Below, one piece after another: positions 37,098-48,053 of a stretch of DNA of 64,000 nt. The notes under the pieces were generated by a model that saw only the letters and a list, made by a program, of their open reading frames with translations, had not been told where the DNA came from and searched no databases. The stretch lies in contig NW_025955100.1 of the NCBI RefSeq assembly GCF_022376445.1, forward strand, positions 47,842 through 111,841, given 5' to 3'. The stretch comes from Fomitopsis serialis. Lineage: Eukaryota > Basidiomycota > Agaricomycetes > Polyporales > Fomitopsidaceae. A program made the position numbers and the translations under genes. How positions within the stretch are numbered: position 1 is the stretch's first letter; every line of letters starts with the position of its first letter.

Positions 37098-37833
37098 TCA
37101 TGCGCGCCTCGCACTCGATGGCTCCTGCTCGTCCGGCGGTGGCTTGCCCGGTTCCTGCCCAGGGCCGGTACCTGCTCGCCAGGCTGTTGCTTGTCGAACA
37201 AGGTCGTCGACGTAGTCAGTGGTGCGGACGATCGCCGTGTTCAGCTGCGGGAATCGAGTGAGCGAACATGCATGTGTAGAGGGAGCGGATGCACTAACAG
37301 AGCACGGCCAGGGGCAGATCCGGGAATTGGCAGTGAAGGTGTACTCGGTGCCGCCGATCGTGAAGGTCAGGTCCTCGGGGCTGTCGCATTGCGACGTGTT
37401 ATCGTCGAGCGTCGCGCCGGTCGGGTCGCGGAGACGCAGCAGTTGTACGCGGCTAATGGGATACAACAGCCGCACCGTCAGCGCGTCCTTGAGTGGGACA
37501 CAGTGATACTCACAGCTCAGGATGTAGATGAGGGTCGTGTCGGTGTCCAAGATACCCGCCTCGTGGATAAAAGAGCGTCTCGGAGCCGTACGAGATGGCT
37601 GGTGATGCGACGTAGTGTCTGGCCGGCTCCGTCGACGGTGGGTGCACTCGGGAGGTGCACAGCGAAACAGGGCGCGCCGGCCTATCGCAGACTACTGGCT
37701 GTGAGTGCACCATAGGGTACGCAGTCGAGGGTAGTGGGTACTACGACTCACCTGTGGTTTGGACGAAAGGGCGCACCGGCCGAGAAATAGCGAAGGGCAG
37801 GGCAGTCAGGCGTGGCAGGGTGAACGCGAACAT
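37098..37833 (-). pseudogene. Aspartic protease (A1) fragment
   Basis: A Met at 37833 opens a signal-like stretch (MFAFTLPRLTALPFAIS) and a GTGAGT donor. The next frame gives SPAISYGSETLF and then, after a one-base shift near 37560, EAGILDTDTTLIYI, matching the second active-site region of fungal A1 proteases (usual text: AGIVDTGTTLIYI). The catalytic Gly is Asp here (DTD). It continues with LTFTIGGTEYTFTANSRI and TTDYVDDLV, the C-lobe order of these proteases. The N-lobe with the first DTG is absent. R1 lies 90 bp upstream. A truncated, non-functional copy in mobile DNA. Confidence 0.75.
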
Positions 37834-37924
37834 GTGCGGAAGATGACAGTGGTAGATGAAGCTTTGAAAGGCAGGTTCAGATCTTCAGACGGGGTTGCGG
37901 CACAGTGGCGCAGTGGCGCCGAAA

Positions 37925-38245
37925 TAAGCGCCTGTCAGTAGTCCTCCCTCCGAAACTCAAGTCATTTATCCTCGTTGAATTGTCACGCCCACCAGCAGGA
38001 CAACTTCAGGGAGGGATATACTGGTAACATTGTACCCCACAAAACTTTCAAATTAGCAGAGGTCGCCCAATTGCCCGAGAAAATCCATTGGCCAGGGCCA
38101 ACATCGCTCGCACCTCGGCCGCCGCGGCGTGTTCACCTCGACTCCAGGCTCTACGTTTGTCTACTCCTACTGCTACAACTGTGTCGATTTATCTACTAAC
38201 TCTACCCATCCGACCGAACTTGCCTGCCATCTCCGCGAGATGATG
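37925..38245 (+). repeat. R repeat, direct copy 1 (R1)
   Basis: Begins TAAGCGCCTGTCAGTAGTCC and contains CATTTATCCTCGTTGAATTG, TATACTGGTAACATTGTACC and CTGCCATCTCCGCGAGATGA. It matches L1 inverted and R2 direct. A small hairpin-capable GGCGCC...GCGCC pair precedes it (37914-37933). Confidence 0.85.
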
Positions 38246-38309
38246 CGCTTCCGCGTCCCTCGAGGCGTCGGACACAGCCCTGCGATCACATACACTCGCG
38301 GGCGGCCGC

Positions 38310-38470
38310 GTCGACTCTGCTGACAGGCTCCATGGACATGCGCCACGGACTCAGCGAGGTGAGACGGGACATGGGGCGACTACTGGGCACAGCCTTCGTC
38401 TGGAAAGCAGACGGGTGTGATCATCTTGGTGGGTCCCAACTGGGTGAGACACTGACATCACTAGGCATGC
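38310..38470 (+). repeat. Segment S, first copy (second at 42110-42270)
   Basis: Shares CGACTCTGCTGACAGG, CGGCGAGGTGAGACG-like, CAACTACTGGGC-like and GTGATCAT-TTGGTG blocks with 42110-42270. In both places it follows an R repeat, so the unit R-S was duplicated as a block. Confidence 0.7.
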
Positions 38471-38710
38471 GACAAACCATGTTGACTTCACACCAATGTA
38501 CGCGAAGCACCAAAGGAATCACTATCCCAGAAGTCAGGTTGTTAAGGAATGTAAAGTACAGCTATGCGCGGCTATGGATACAATTGAACTGCAATAATGT
38601 TAGAGCTACACCAGAGCGTCAAGTCAAACAAATGCCCGCATTGTCGTGCAACGAGCGACGGGGTTGACTGAAAATGTGTCGTCCGGTTCGTGAGTTGACC
38701 GTCAAGCTCT

Positions 38711-39849
38711 TCATTGGACCGTGAAGCCAGTGGCGCGCCTGGTCAGCGCGTGCTGCCCGACATAGGATCGCGAAGGACTCACTAAGACCATGTCATCGAG
38801 CGAACCGTGCTGTGCGACCGCTACGAGCACCGCCTGGTGGTTCGCCGCCGCGTTGATGCTCGCCATCCTGTACGTGCCCTTCGGAAGGCTCTTCGTCGAC
38901 AGCTGCCCGTTCTCCGCGACCGCGTTCAGGCCCGAGAAGAACGCGGACTGTCCGTCTGGTTCATGCACATGGATGTTTCACGAACCAGCCCGTCTCGAGG
39001 TTGCGGATGGCGAGGACGACGGTGAAGTTCGTGTTCGCGAGGACAGACCCGAGGTTGGGCGGGTTGACGAACTTGGCGGAGGGCATCGCGGTCGTGGCGG
39101 CGATGGCACCCATCGGCGCGGCGTTGCACGAGCCCGCCTTGACCTGGGTTCCGTTCGTCGTGAGCGGGAGGTTGACGGTGGAGCAGTAGTTGATGAAGTT
39201 ATTGGAGGAGGTGATGGAGGCGATTTCGCCGGACTCGGAGCTGAACCTGGGGCGTCGCAATTAGGGAGGGCACACTGTCACTCAAAGAGCGCACTTACTC
39301 GTTCGTGCCGTCATCCTCGAACCCGGTGTTGATCAGTGAGTCGAGGAGCGTGAGCGAGGACTGGGCGGCGGTGTCATTTCCGCTGCCCGTAGCAGTGCCG
39401 ACACGGACACGCTGGTCGCAGCACCTCCGGTAGCACTCGCTGCGACAGAGGACGCCGCAGAAGACGTGTAGTTCGAAGATGACGAGGCCCCGGTAGCAGC
39501 AATGCGTTGTTGAAGATCATTCTGTGTCGTGCAGGTGATGCTCGTGCCCTGCGAGTTGACGAGCGGGAGCGCGGCGCAGCTACACGGGTTGCTCAATGTC
39601 CCTGACTGCAGCGAAGATAGGGATAGGACACAACGTACATCAATCGGTTCCGCACGACTGGAGTACGCATGCCACGTCAGTGCCAGTTGTGCAGGATGAG
39701 TCAGCCGGCAGGCTCGCAAACTGGAATGGGCAGATGCGCGTCAGGCCGCGTGACTGGAGGGTTGATGTGCGGAGCATGGGCTCGGAGAGCCAGAGGGCGG
39801 AGGTGAGATGCGCGGGATGTGGACGTGTAGGAGAGGGAGGCATAGTCAT
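38711..39849 (-). pseudogene. Secreted Cys/Ser-rich protein gene, broken
   Basis: Read leftwards from about 39849. N-terminal part LPADSSCTTGTDVACVLQSC has CFEM-like Cys spacing; next SNPCSCAALPLVNSQGTSIT, a Ser/Thr/Ala linker (39380-39500), then AQSSLTLLDSLINTGFEDDG, an intron (about 39247-39301), and SSNNFINYCSTV, KAGSCNAAPMGAIAATTAMP and TVVLAIRNLETGWFV. The end, AFFSGLNAVAENGQLSTKSL and AANHQAVLVAVAQHGSLDDM, follows in another frame. This C-terminal domain is common in secreted Agaricomycete proteins, where a segment of some 30 residues with a GHSH-like motif separates NLETG from FFxGLN; here it is missing, and frame shifts occur near 39400 and 38985. I call it a pseudogene carried in the mosaic. 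Confidence 0.7.
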
Positions 39850-40110
39850 AGTGCATGCACGAGGAGAGAAGAGTGGAGAGGGCTGACGCACTGACGCACT
39901 CACTTGAGTGTTCTCGGCTCGTACTTCCTCGCGAATCTTCCTGTTCGGTGGCCTCTCCTCCCCCTCGAGACGAGTCCCGGTCCTGCACTTGTCCGCATGG
40001 CTCGTCTGTCTATCTCGCTGTCGCCCTGCGTCAGCGAGGGGACTTGCTTGTCTTAAGGGCTGTCCGTGTGGTACGGTAGAGGTCGGGTCGGCAGGGTGCG
40101 AGAAAGGCGA
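39719..40110 (+). repeat. Segment T, first copy (second at 42330-42730)
   Basis: Both copies share TGGCTCG-GT-TCTATCTCGCTGTCG-like, CTGCGTCAGCGAGG and GGTAGAGGTCGGG blocks and a TGCATG-GAGGAGAAG-type section. Overlaps the 5' end and upstream region of the broken secreted-protein gene. Confidence 0.7.
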
Positions 40111-40584
40111 CACGCGCCGGCCTGCCTGCCTGTTGACGGAGGTTGAGAACCACGGGTCGAAGCTGTCGTAGCGTACAGGTTCCTCTGCGAAGGCGGCCGA
40201 GAACACTGGTCCGCCGGTATAACTGCTCGGCGACAACCGATGGAACCGTCGCGCAGCGCCGCAAGGCGAGAACGCGCGTGTTCTCTGTTTGAGAGGGCCT
40301 GCAGACGCGGCACGCTTGGGGAGAGATCCGTACCATCCCGCAAGCTATGCGGGGTCGTAGGCGGGGTCAGGTAGGGACCGGGATTTGGCACGTATGTCGT
40401 AGCAGAATTGAGGATTTCGCCGTCGCTCCTGCTGCGTAGCAGGGAGCGTTTGCCCGGGCCGCTGCTCGTCTCGACGTTCATGTCCTTACCGAGCCAGAGA
40501 CGCCATTCGATTCGAGTGCGTTGCCAACGGCGCGTTCGCACCGACCAATTTCACGTGGTGTAAGCCTGTGAGCTTTGCCCACGA

Positions 40585-41354
40585 TTAGAAGAATACAAAC
40601 GGGAGACTTCGTGGAGGAGAGGGAGGTCGAGGGCGAGTGACTTCGTACTCACTGAAGTCGTTCCGATTATCCTCCCGTCTGCGCCGGTCCATCCGAGCGC
40701 CTGTCAGTGCATCCTCCAGGTGCTTGGCTGAGTGCACAGGCGTGCTCGGAGGCATGACCAAGCCCCGCCATGCTTGAAGGACCGAAGACCGGACTCGAGC
40801 TTCGAGACGGCGTTGCCGAACATGTCCTCGAGTCCACGCATTTGGACTGTGGACTGGGCCATAGTGTGCTGCGCCTCGAGGCAGAACTCGAGCGCCGTCT
40901 CGAGCTGTTTCGACAGCGTGTTGAGGCGTTCCATGAGCTCGTCGGGGATGGTGGCGGTCGGAGGCGGCGGGGTGGCGGGGTGGCGACAATCACTGGTGCG
41001 GGAGGTGGCGACGGCGATGGCGAGCGCGATCTCTCTCAGGCGTTCCTTTGACGATCACGCTGTTCTTGCTCCTCCTCAACCATAGCCATACCCGTCGGCT
41101 CTGGCGTCCCTGGTCGACCGAGTTCGTCTCCGTCGCCTCCGCTCTACGTCGTCTTCCGCAGCCAGCTGCTCCTCATCTTCCTCGTCCACCCTCTCCAGCT
41201 CGTGTGAGACGATCGTGTTGATGCTTCGAGCGTCATCATCGGAGATGTAGTGTTCTTCGGACGATTGGTCATGGTGCCAGTTGCGCACGCTGAGGCTTCG
41301 AAGCATCTCCATCTGGCGCCGACGTTCTTCCATGAGCTCGCGCATCGTGCCCAC
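40585..41354 (-). pseudogene. Coiled-coil protein gene or fragment
   Basis: The first part (41354 leftwards) reads MGTMRELMEERRRQMEMLRS and later VSHELERVDEEDEEQLAAED, a charged helical stretch. The next exon has MERLNTLSKQLETALEFCLE and MRGLEDMFGNAVSKLESGLR, a likely coiled coil. The last exon has AKHLEDALTGARMDRRRRED and NDFSEYE. No catalytic domain. R2 lies about 300 bp upstream with TATTTAAAT (a TATA-like box on the minus strand, about 41655-41663). A diverged copy of its end is at 42834-43237. Whether it is still expressed is unclear. Confidence 0.5.
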
Positions 41355-41663
41355 TTCGCGCTCCTGCGTCGGCGTACCAAGGGTAGCGAGTCTATGCTTA
41401 TGTGCTTATCGCGGACTACGGGTTGCGAGTGCGACTCACCTTCGGCACCGTCAACCGTCTCCCGCTAATGGTGGCACAAGTCGTGCACCGTGTTCAGGTA
41501 CAACGCACGTACAAATCGCAGACACGATGGAGCCGTGGAGGAGGAAGGGGCAGAACGCGCGGCGGAGTGAACACGAACGCGAGGGGAAGACGAAGAGGAA
41601 CGCAGTACAAGGATGGCTCAATCACGATTGATCCTGGTATCGTGCAAGCTTGACCGATTTAAA

Positions 41664-41980
41664 TAAGCGCCTGTCAATACTGCCTCACACCGATACTCAA
41701 CTCATTTATCCTCGTTGAATCATCACGCCCACCAGCGACAAAACTTCAGGATGTGATATATTGGTAACATTGTACCTTAGAAAACTTTCAGGTTAGCAGA
41801 TGTCACCCAACTGACCGAGAAAATCCAATGGCCGGGGCCGACATCGCACCTCGGCCGCGGCGTGTTCTCCTTGACTCTGCCTCAGGCTCTGTGATTGTCT
41901 ACTGCTACTGCTACGAGCTTGTCTACTTACTAACTCTACCCGCCCGAACTTGCCTGCCAACTCCGCGAGATGATGTGCCT
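41664..41980 (+). repeat. R repeat, direct copy 2 (R2)
   Basis: Starts TAAGCGCCTGTCAATACTGC and contains CATTTATCCTCGTTGAATCA, TATTGGTAACATTGTACCTT and CTGCCAACTCCGCGAGATGA. About 80 percent like R1 by eye. Confidence 0.85.
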
Positions 41981-43828
41981 CCGTGTCCGTCAGGCGTATG
42001 ATCGCATTCGATGTCGACTGTCGACGGGGGCGGTCAGTGCTCGCTCCCTGAGTCCTCACACGCCGTTCTTGGTGGGCTAATGCACTCGGCCGTTGATTCC
42101 GTGATCGCAGCCGCTTCGACTCTGCTGACAGGTTCCGCGGACTCGGCGAGGTGAGACGTGAGACGGGACGACGGGCAACTACTGGGCGTGCGGAGAGGTC
42201 GCACAGCCTTCGTCCGGAAGGCCCGCGTGATCATTTTGGTGAGTCGCCGACTGGGTGAACACTGCGAAGTCGAGGGTACGTCGGACAAGCGCGCAAGCGC
42301 AGAACATGGGTGTGTAGGGCCCTTGAAGGCGAACACGCCATGAGGACACAGGCGCGTCGAGCGGGGACAGTCCTGCGTGCTGAACGGGCAGATGCGAGTG
42401 CGCGCGTCGTACGAGGGCGCGTGACTCGTGAGTTGATGTGCGGAGCAAGGGCGCGGAGCCAGAGGGCGGAGGTGAATGCGCAGGATGCGCGGGATGATGC
42501 GGACGTGTAGGAGAGGGAGGCGCAGTGCATGGACAAGGAGAAGGGTGGAGAGGGCTGACGGACGGGCGCACTCATGAGTCCCGGTCCTGCACTCGTCCGC
42601 ATGGCTCGTGTGTCGATCTCGCTGTCGGCCTGCGTCAGCGAGGAGACTTGCTCGTCTTGAGGGCTGTTTGTGTGAATGGTACCGTAGAGGTCGGGGGTCG
42701 CCAGAGGTACGAGAGAAAGGCGACGGCCGAGCGTGCTTCGTTGCGCACTGAGGTACTTTGCTCGGTGCGCTTGCGAGCAGGCGGTACGTGGTTTTGGTTT
42801 TCGCCCCGGGACTGACGGCGTGTAGCGCAGAACTCAACGCGTGCATTGGTATGACCTCGAGTGGTGAGACAGAGACGGCGACGGCGGGGTCGCAGCCTTC
42901 GTCGGGGCCGCTTGTGTGGTCAGCTCCGTGAATGGTCGATCGAACGGAACTTGGCGAGGTCGAGGACGGGGTTGACAGATGGCGGATGTGGAGGCGCGTC
43001 GAGTGAGGAAAGATGAGCGGACGCGGGAGGTTGAGGGCGAGTGGCTTCGGTACTCACTGGAGTCGCTCCTATTTCCATCCTGGGCTTGACGTCGCGCGGC
43101 CTCGAACTCCGAGACAGTGGGGACGGTAAGGTCACCGGGCGCGCGGCGAGATTCCGCACAGCCCAATGTAGGCCCTCCATACGAAGGGGTGATGGAGGTT
43201 GAGTGGCCAGGGCGTGAGGTGGGATCCGAGGGATCATGCAGGCGCGTTGAACGGGCTCCTGCGCCTAGTCGTTGAATAGGCAGAGAACGTGCTGCGACTT
43301 TGTGAATGGTGGTCTTGTTGTCCTCGCCGACGATATTGATAGGGAGTGCCTGATTCTGATGTGCAATATGCCTGTCTCAATGCGAGGGACGTTAGCTATT
43401 GACAGTGAGGAACGTACACGCACCGATGATGTCTTTCAAACGGCTCAGACTCGAATCCTTCGGGACTCAGCCTCTCGTCTCGCCGTTGATGAACAGTCCA
43501 TGAGACCTCTTGACGTCGTTGATGTCAATCTACACACGGCCGGGGTGTGGTGAGATTGGTGAGATTATACCGGCGCATGAAGCTGCCTTGCGACGTACCT
43601 TTCCGCCCTCCTCCCAAACTTCTGCATGCTGCCTACCCAGGACCTTCGAGTCGAAGAATATGTTTTGCGTTCGGCGGGAATGGCCTTCGCGTTCATTTGG
43701 CAATTGATCTTGATGCGCAGGCTGTTGACGAGCGAGAAGGATGTGGATTACGGAATGGGCGATGGTGAGTTGGAGGCGCAGCGCATGGACAGGGTATAAG
43801 GAGACACTTAGATTCGCGCCACTCAAAC
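41981..43828 (+). repeat. Second, shorter copy of the R1-R2 unit
   Basis: Contains, in the same order as 38246-41663, segment S (42110-42270), segment T (42330-42730) and the end of the coiled-coil gene (42834-43237, minus). The secreted-protein body is absent between S and T. This shows tandem duplication of a unit followed by deletion or unequal gain. A minus-strand 98-codon frame (43530-43826) next to R3 has no recognisable family. Confidence 0.65.
42834..43237 (-). pseudogene. Diverged copy of the coiled-coil gene 3' part
   Basis: The minus-strand frame has DGNRSDSSEYRSHSPSTSRV, paralleling DNRNDFSEYEVTRPRPPSPP in the copy at 40585. The splice-like ACTCAC context before the SEY codons is kept in both. 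The upstream coiled-coil exons are not recognisable, so this is a fragment. Confidence 0.55.
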
Positions 43829-43988
43829 AAGCGCCTGTGAGTATACTCGCTCGCTGGTACTAAATCCATTTATCCTCGTTGAACCCTCATGCGCACCGAC
43901 GTCAAAACTTGATATAGCGGTGTGTCAGCTATTTCCCATCGGAGGAAACTTTCAGAAGATTGAAAGCTGACCAACTGACCAAGAAATG
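43829..43988 (+). repeat. R repeat, truncated copy 3 (R3)
   Basis: Matches the first half of R1/R2: AAGCGCCTGTGAGTATACTC, CATTTATCCTCGTTGAACCC, GGAAACTTTCAGA and CCAACTGACCAAGAAA-TGG. Stops at the point where R1 continues with GCCAGGGCC. Marks the right edge of the R-delimited block. Confidence 0.7.
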
Positions 43989-44296
43989 GGTGAGCGAGCT
44001 CGGTCATACATACTGCGATACTGCGTCGAGTGCCGCCTCGAGAAGGCCGTTCCATGATCATTTCATGGATAGAAATACGTGGGATAGAATGAAGGAATTA
44101 TGTGGAAGGGGTTGGACAATTAGAATGGAGAATGGACAGGATTACGAGGAAAGGGGTTCAATTACGAGGAAGGGCGTCTGATTACGGTTCGATTATGGGT
44201 AGGGCTAGTAGCTATAGCATGGCACTACTGCGTGAGCGCTGAGTGAGCAAAATGAAGCAAAGGAGAGAAATGAAGCAAAAAAGATTGGCGAAAGTA

Positions 44297-47200
44297 TCAA
44301 AGTGTCGAGTGATCTCTTTGGTTATGCAGTACTTGCTCGTGGAGCCAGCAGTCGAACAGGGTCGTTGTGGCTGGATTGCTGAAGTCAGTTGGTTCGGCAA
44401 GGGCGTTACGAAGCCATTGGGTGACTTCGATGACACAGTTCTGCGTGCAAGTGTGGAGATCGAGAACAGGTGGGCGGATGTTGTCTTGTGCATGGCGAAA
44501 ACTAAACTGAAATTCGGAGAGTCAGCCTGAGGTTCTGTAAATGATTGGAAAACAGTCTCTCTCACCGTGAGTCGCTTCAGCGGATCAACAGGCAGATCAT
44601 CAGACTCCGATGTTGCTTGCAAAAGCAACCGTGCACGAAGCGTCGACAGATCACCGTAGTCGCGATCCACAAGAACGGTGTTGCGCACAAGGTGTGATCA
44701 GGGTGCCCTGGTCCGTGCAACCAGCGAAGCAAGCGGCCTTGAAGGATCCGCTCGTATAGACTGCGCTCGCTCTGTGGACTGCCTGGAGTGAACAGAAAAA
44801 CAATGAGGCGAACAACGTCATGCGGCTTGTTCACGGTGCGGTCGTAAAGTGTTCTGAGGATGACAACCGGGTCCAGACACCGGTCTCCAAACGTTCTCTC
44901 ATCCGGCGATGTAAAGAGCTGTTGTGCGAGTAAGTATATGAGTAAGTATACAGCAACTTGAACGAGAGCAACTTTAGGCTGGGCACATACCTCAGTCAAG
45001 CTCAGTATACCCGTACCCTCAGAGTCTGTTGCAGTGAAATCCAGATTGAACCCACGGCGGAATGCAATGAGCTCTGCAGCTGAATTGGAAATCTTGCCTA
45101 ACACGACGGATGAGATGAGCTGGCGAGTGTACTCTAGTCTCTTAGCCGCATCGGGTGCAAATCCAATCCGATGAGGCTGAAAGACATAGTATCTCAGCAT
45201 AACTCTCTCGGCGGATTTGAACTGACATTGAGCGTACCTGCATACCGAAATGATGCATGAGGAGGCGCCATACAGGATGAGACCAATACGCCCCTTCTGA
45301 GGGGAGGCGCTCATCATAACCAAGCTCAAACCATGGGCGAAGCTCCTCTGCTGCACTCGAGTCAAACTGTTTGAGGAGTTCAACCGACATTTCGAATGCG
45401 CGGTCACCCAAGATTGCCCAGAGGATGACAAGAGGGTGGATCGGCTTCGGTGCTAGAAGATGGTGACCCATTGTCAATGCAGCAACCATACCGTGTGCCG
45501 AGAGCATCCGCACTCGCTCTTCCTCCAGTGTGACGGCATCAAGGGCTGGAACGGCAAAGTCATGGTGCTTCTGCCACAGACCCCATGGCATAGCCAGCGG
45601 TTCTGGGTAGCGTGCCGGTGGTGGATACCCAAAATCTGCGTCTTCGGGAGGGTCCGGAAGCACCCTCAAGATCTCTCTGAGTGTTGCTAGTTCTGGGCCA
45701 CGCCCAAGAGCAGGTCCACTGAGCATATCGTAATTAGAATTGAGCCCATCAGTGAAAGAGTGATTGCTTACACGTAGATCCCCCTAGTCAGTGGGTTGAG
45801 GAATGCAGATAGCGGAGTGTCATGAACCACGGTCCCCAATGGAGCCCTATATGTCGGTAGGAAGGTCGCACCGTCTCTATTCTGAAGGTGATAAGCAAGG
45901 AATGTCGTCACTGTGCGAGCTGCAAACTTGATGTTGGGTGCTGTCATATAGACTTGAGGACCGCCCTCCGCTGCGAAGTCTCAGCGCAAGCGCTGTAGAA
46001 CGCATCCTTGAATCGGAGTGCGGTCGCTGAATCGGCAAGTACTGGCTGCAATAGGCTGGCCTTCCAGTCCTAGCATTGTCTTTGTCAGCTAATGCAAATA
46101 GTATGCAGGACGAGTAACTCACTGCAGAAGCCACCTGATAATGAGAGTTTCTGAGAGCAAGGTTGCCTCGGATTCGTTCAAGACGAACGGATTAGCAGCT
46201 GAACCTTCCATTTGGCTCAAGATGAACGGATGCGTAGCTGAACCATCCATTTGCTTGTATACATTAACTTTAGTCACATAGAAATGGTATCGTAAGTGAT
46301 TGTGCACGCACGACTCTATTGCCCAGGCGCTGGCGGTTTGGCGGGGGAGCAGCACTCTAATGAAACAGTGTAAGCAAATCAGAATTGAAACAAACAGTAA
46401 GGATCGCACGCACCAGATCATCCAGGCTTTCAGACCGAAAGCGGCGGAGCCCTATTGGAGACATCCGATCGTCTGGAAAAAACAGTGGACCAGGATCGGG
46501 GAATGGGGCAAGTGAAGAGGTACGACCAGTAGCGCCACCCAAGGGCCTATCCTGGGAAGGGGATGCCTGCTGAGGTTGTTCAAGCATAGGTTCCACCGGT
46601 ACTGCTACCGGTACTGCTACCACCGGATGTACGGCAAGTAACTGCTGAGGGTCAATAGCCATAGCCACCTCCGCAGTGGGCTACGTAGTGCATAGTGAGT
46701 AAGAATGAATTCAAAAAGAATTCAAAAAGAGTTCTACACACGAGCGACGCTGCAGGAGGTACATGGGCAGTGATAACCTGTTCCCAGTCAAGTGGACGTG
46801 GTGGCACATTTGCCAGGCAATGGCTGCGTGTACAGAAGGTATCAGTGGCTTCAGTAAGTTGTGGTGGCCGAAAGCGAGCAAAGAAGCGCCGCGAGTAGCA
46901 TCGGTGCGAGAGCTGAGGGTCAATTGGGTGTCCAGCAGCAACAAAGGCTGAAATTGGACCCGAGATCGCAGACTCAACAGGAACTAAGATGGGTAAGACG
47001 TAAGACGGGCGAAATACAGGCCATTGAATGAAAAACGTTCAACTCACCAACAGGAATGACCACCCTATTAGGTTCAAGTGCGCCCCGAAGTTTCACAAAC
47101 TTGCTCTTCATCGACGAGAAGGAAGCCGACCGAGAATCTGTAGTAGGCTTTACAAACTGAATCTTCACGACGTCTTTCATGCGCAGTGTAGGCAGAGCCC

Positions 47201-48053
47201 AGTTTGATTGGGAGGTCGGGAAGATGAGGCGGTGCTGCTCGCAATGCCGGCGGACATGTTGATCAATCTGAGACTCAGGATCCTGGTCGTCGAGAGCCAC
47301 CGAGATGACAAGACCGTGTTCTCTGAGGAGACCAAACAGTGTCTGCTTCTCCACCTCAGTGATTGCAAAGCCATGAACAAACAGTCGTTTCCCATCTTCC
47401 ACCTGATTGCAAGCCTCGTAAGAGATAAAGACGAACAAAAGGGAAACAATTCACCGAAAATGGCAAGATTACGATGTCAACCACTTCTCCAGGGGCAAAT
47501 TGTGCACGAGCATTGAGCACCTAACCAGAAATGCAGCATTAGACATGCAGCGACGTCAACCGTACTTCGGAAACACGTACCTGGCCTCGGTTTGAGGTAT
47601 CCAGTGGCAGTAGCTGCACACTGTGAGCTCGTCTTGTGTCTGAAGATTGCAATGACAGAGGTGGGAGCTGGAACGCTTGGATTGGCGGAGCAAGGGGAGC
47701 GCCACCGAAAGCTCCTTGGCTACCAATTGGCCTCACATGAAGTGGGAGCGGTGTAGGCAGACGAGGACTGGGTAGGTAGTAGACACATCAGTATGGTGAC
47801 CAGGCACGAACAGAGAACAGGACACACATTGTAGGATATCTGTTTGGTTCAGCGGAGGCACGAAGAGCTGGTAAGGCGGGAAGATCAATCCTGAAGGCAA
47901 TAAGGCAATAATGAGTACTGTCAGGCTTCGTACTCTCCCAACTTATGCAATGAAGACGAACCTGGGTTCAGACAAATTGGACAACTCGCTACTAGCCTGA
48001 GACAAGTCTGACGAGGTCGACCTAGGGGGACGCCGTGCAGAGCTAAAGACCAT
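44297..48053 (-). CDS. HECT-like accessory protein of integrase element
   Basis: Probable start MVFSSARRPPRSTSSDLSQA at 48053, then several short exons: LIFPPYQLFVPPLNQ; QAFQLPPLSLQSSD...LNARAQFAPGEVVDI; LFVHGFAITEVEKQTLFGLL; and a Pro/Val repeat AVPVAVPV. The core is a long exon (45726 leftwards) with GPALGRGPELATLREILRVL, HGMVAALTMGHHLLAPKPIH, KQFDSSAAEELRPWF and WRLLMHHFGMQ. Next comes VVLGKISNSAAELIAFRRGF, then EISLYERILQGRLLRWLHGPGHP-like text, and last LDLHTCTQNCVIEV ending near 44297. The layout resembles HECT-like proteins carried by eukaryotic transposons, in which the C-terminal Cys motif is HTC. Ubiquitin ligase activity is not shown. The exon chain is by eye; N-terminal exons are least sure. 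Confidence 0.5.

Noticed and set aside
33996..43988. Reading the R repeats as LTRs of a retrotransposon
   Set aside because: One copy is inverted, no reverse transcriptase, gag or primer-binding site was seen between direct copies, and intervals contain host gene fragments.
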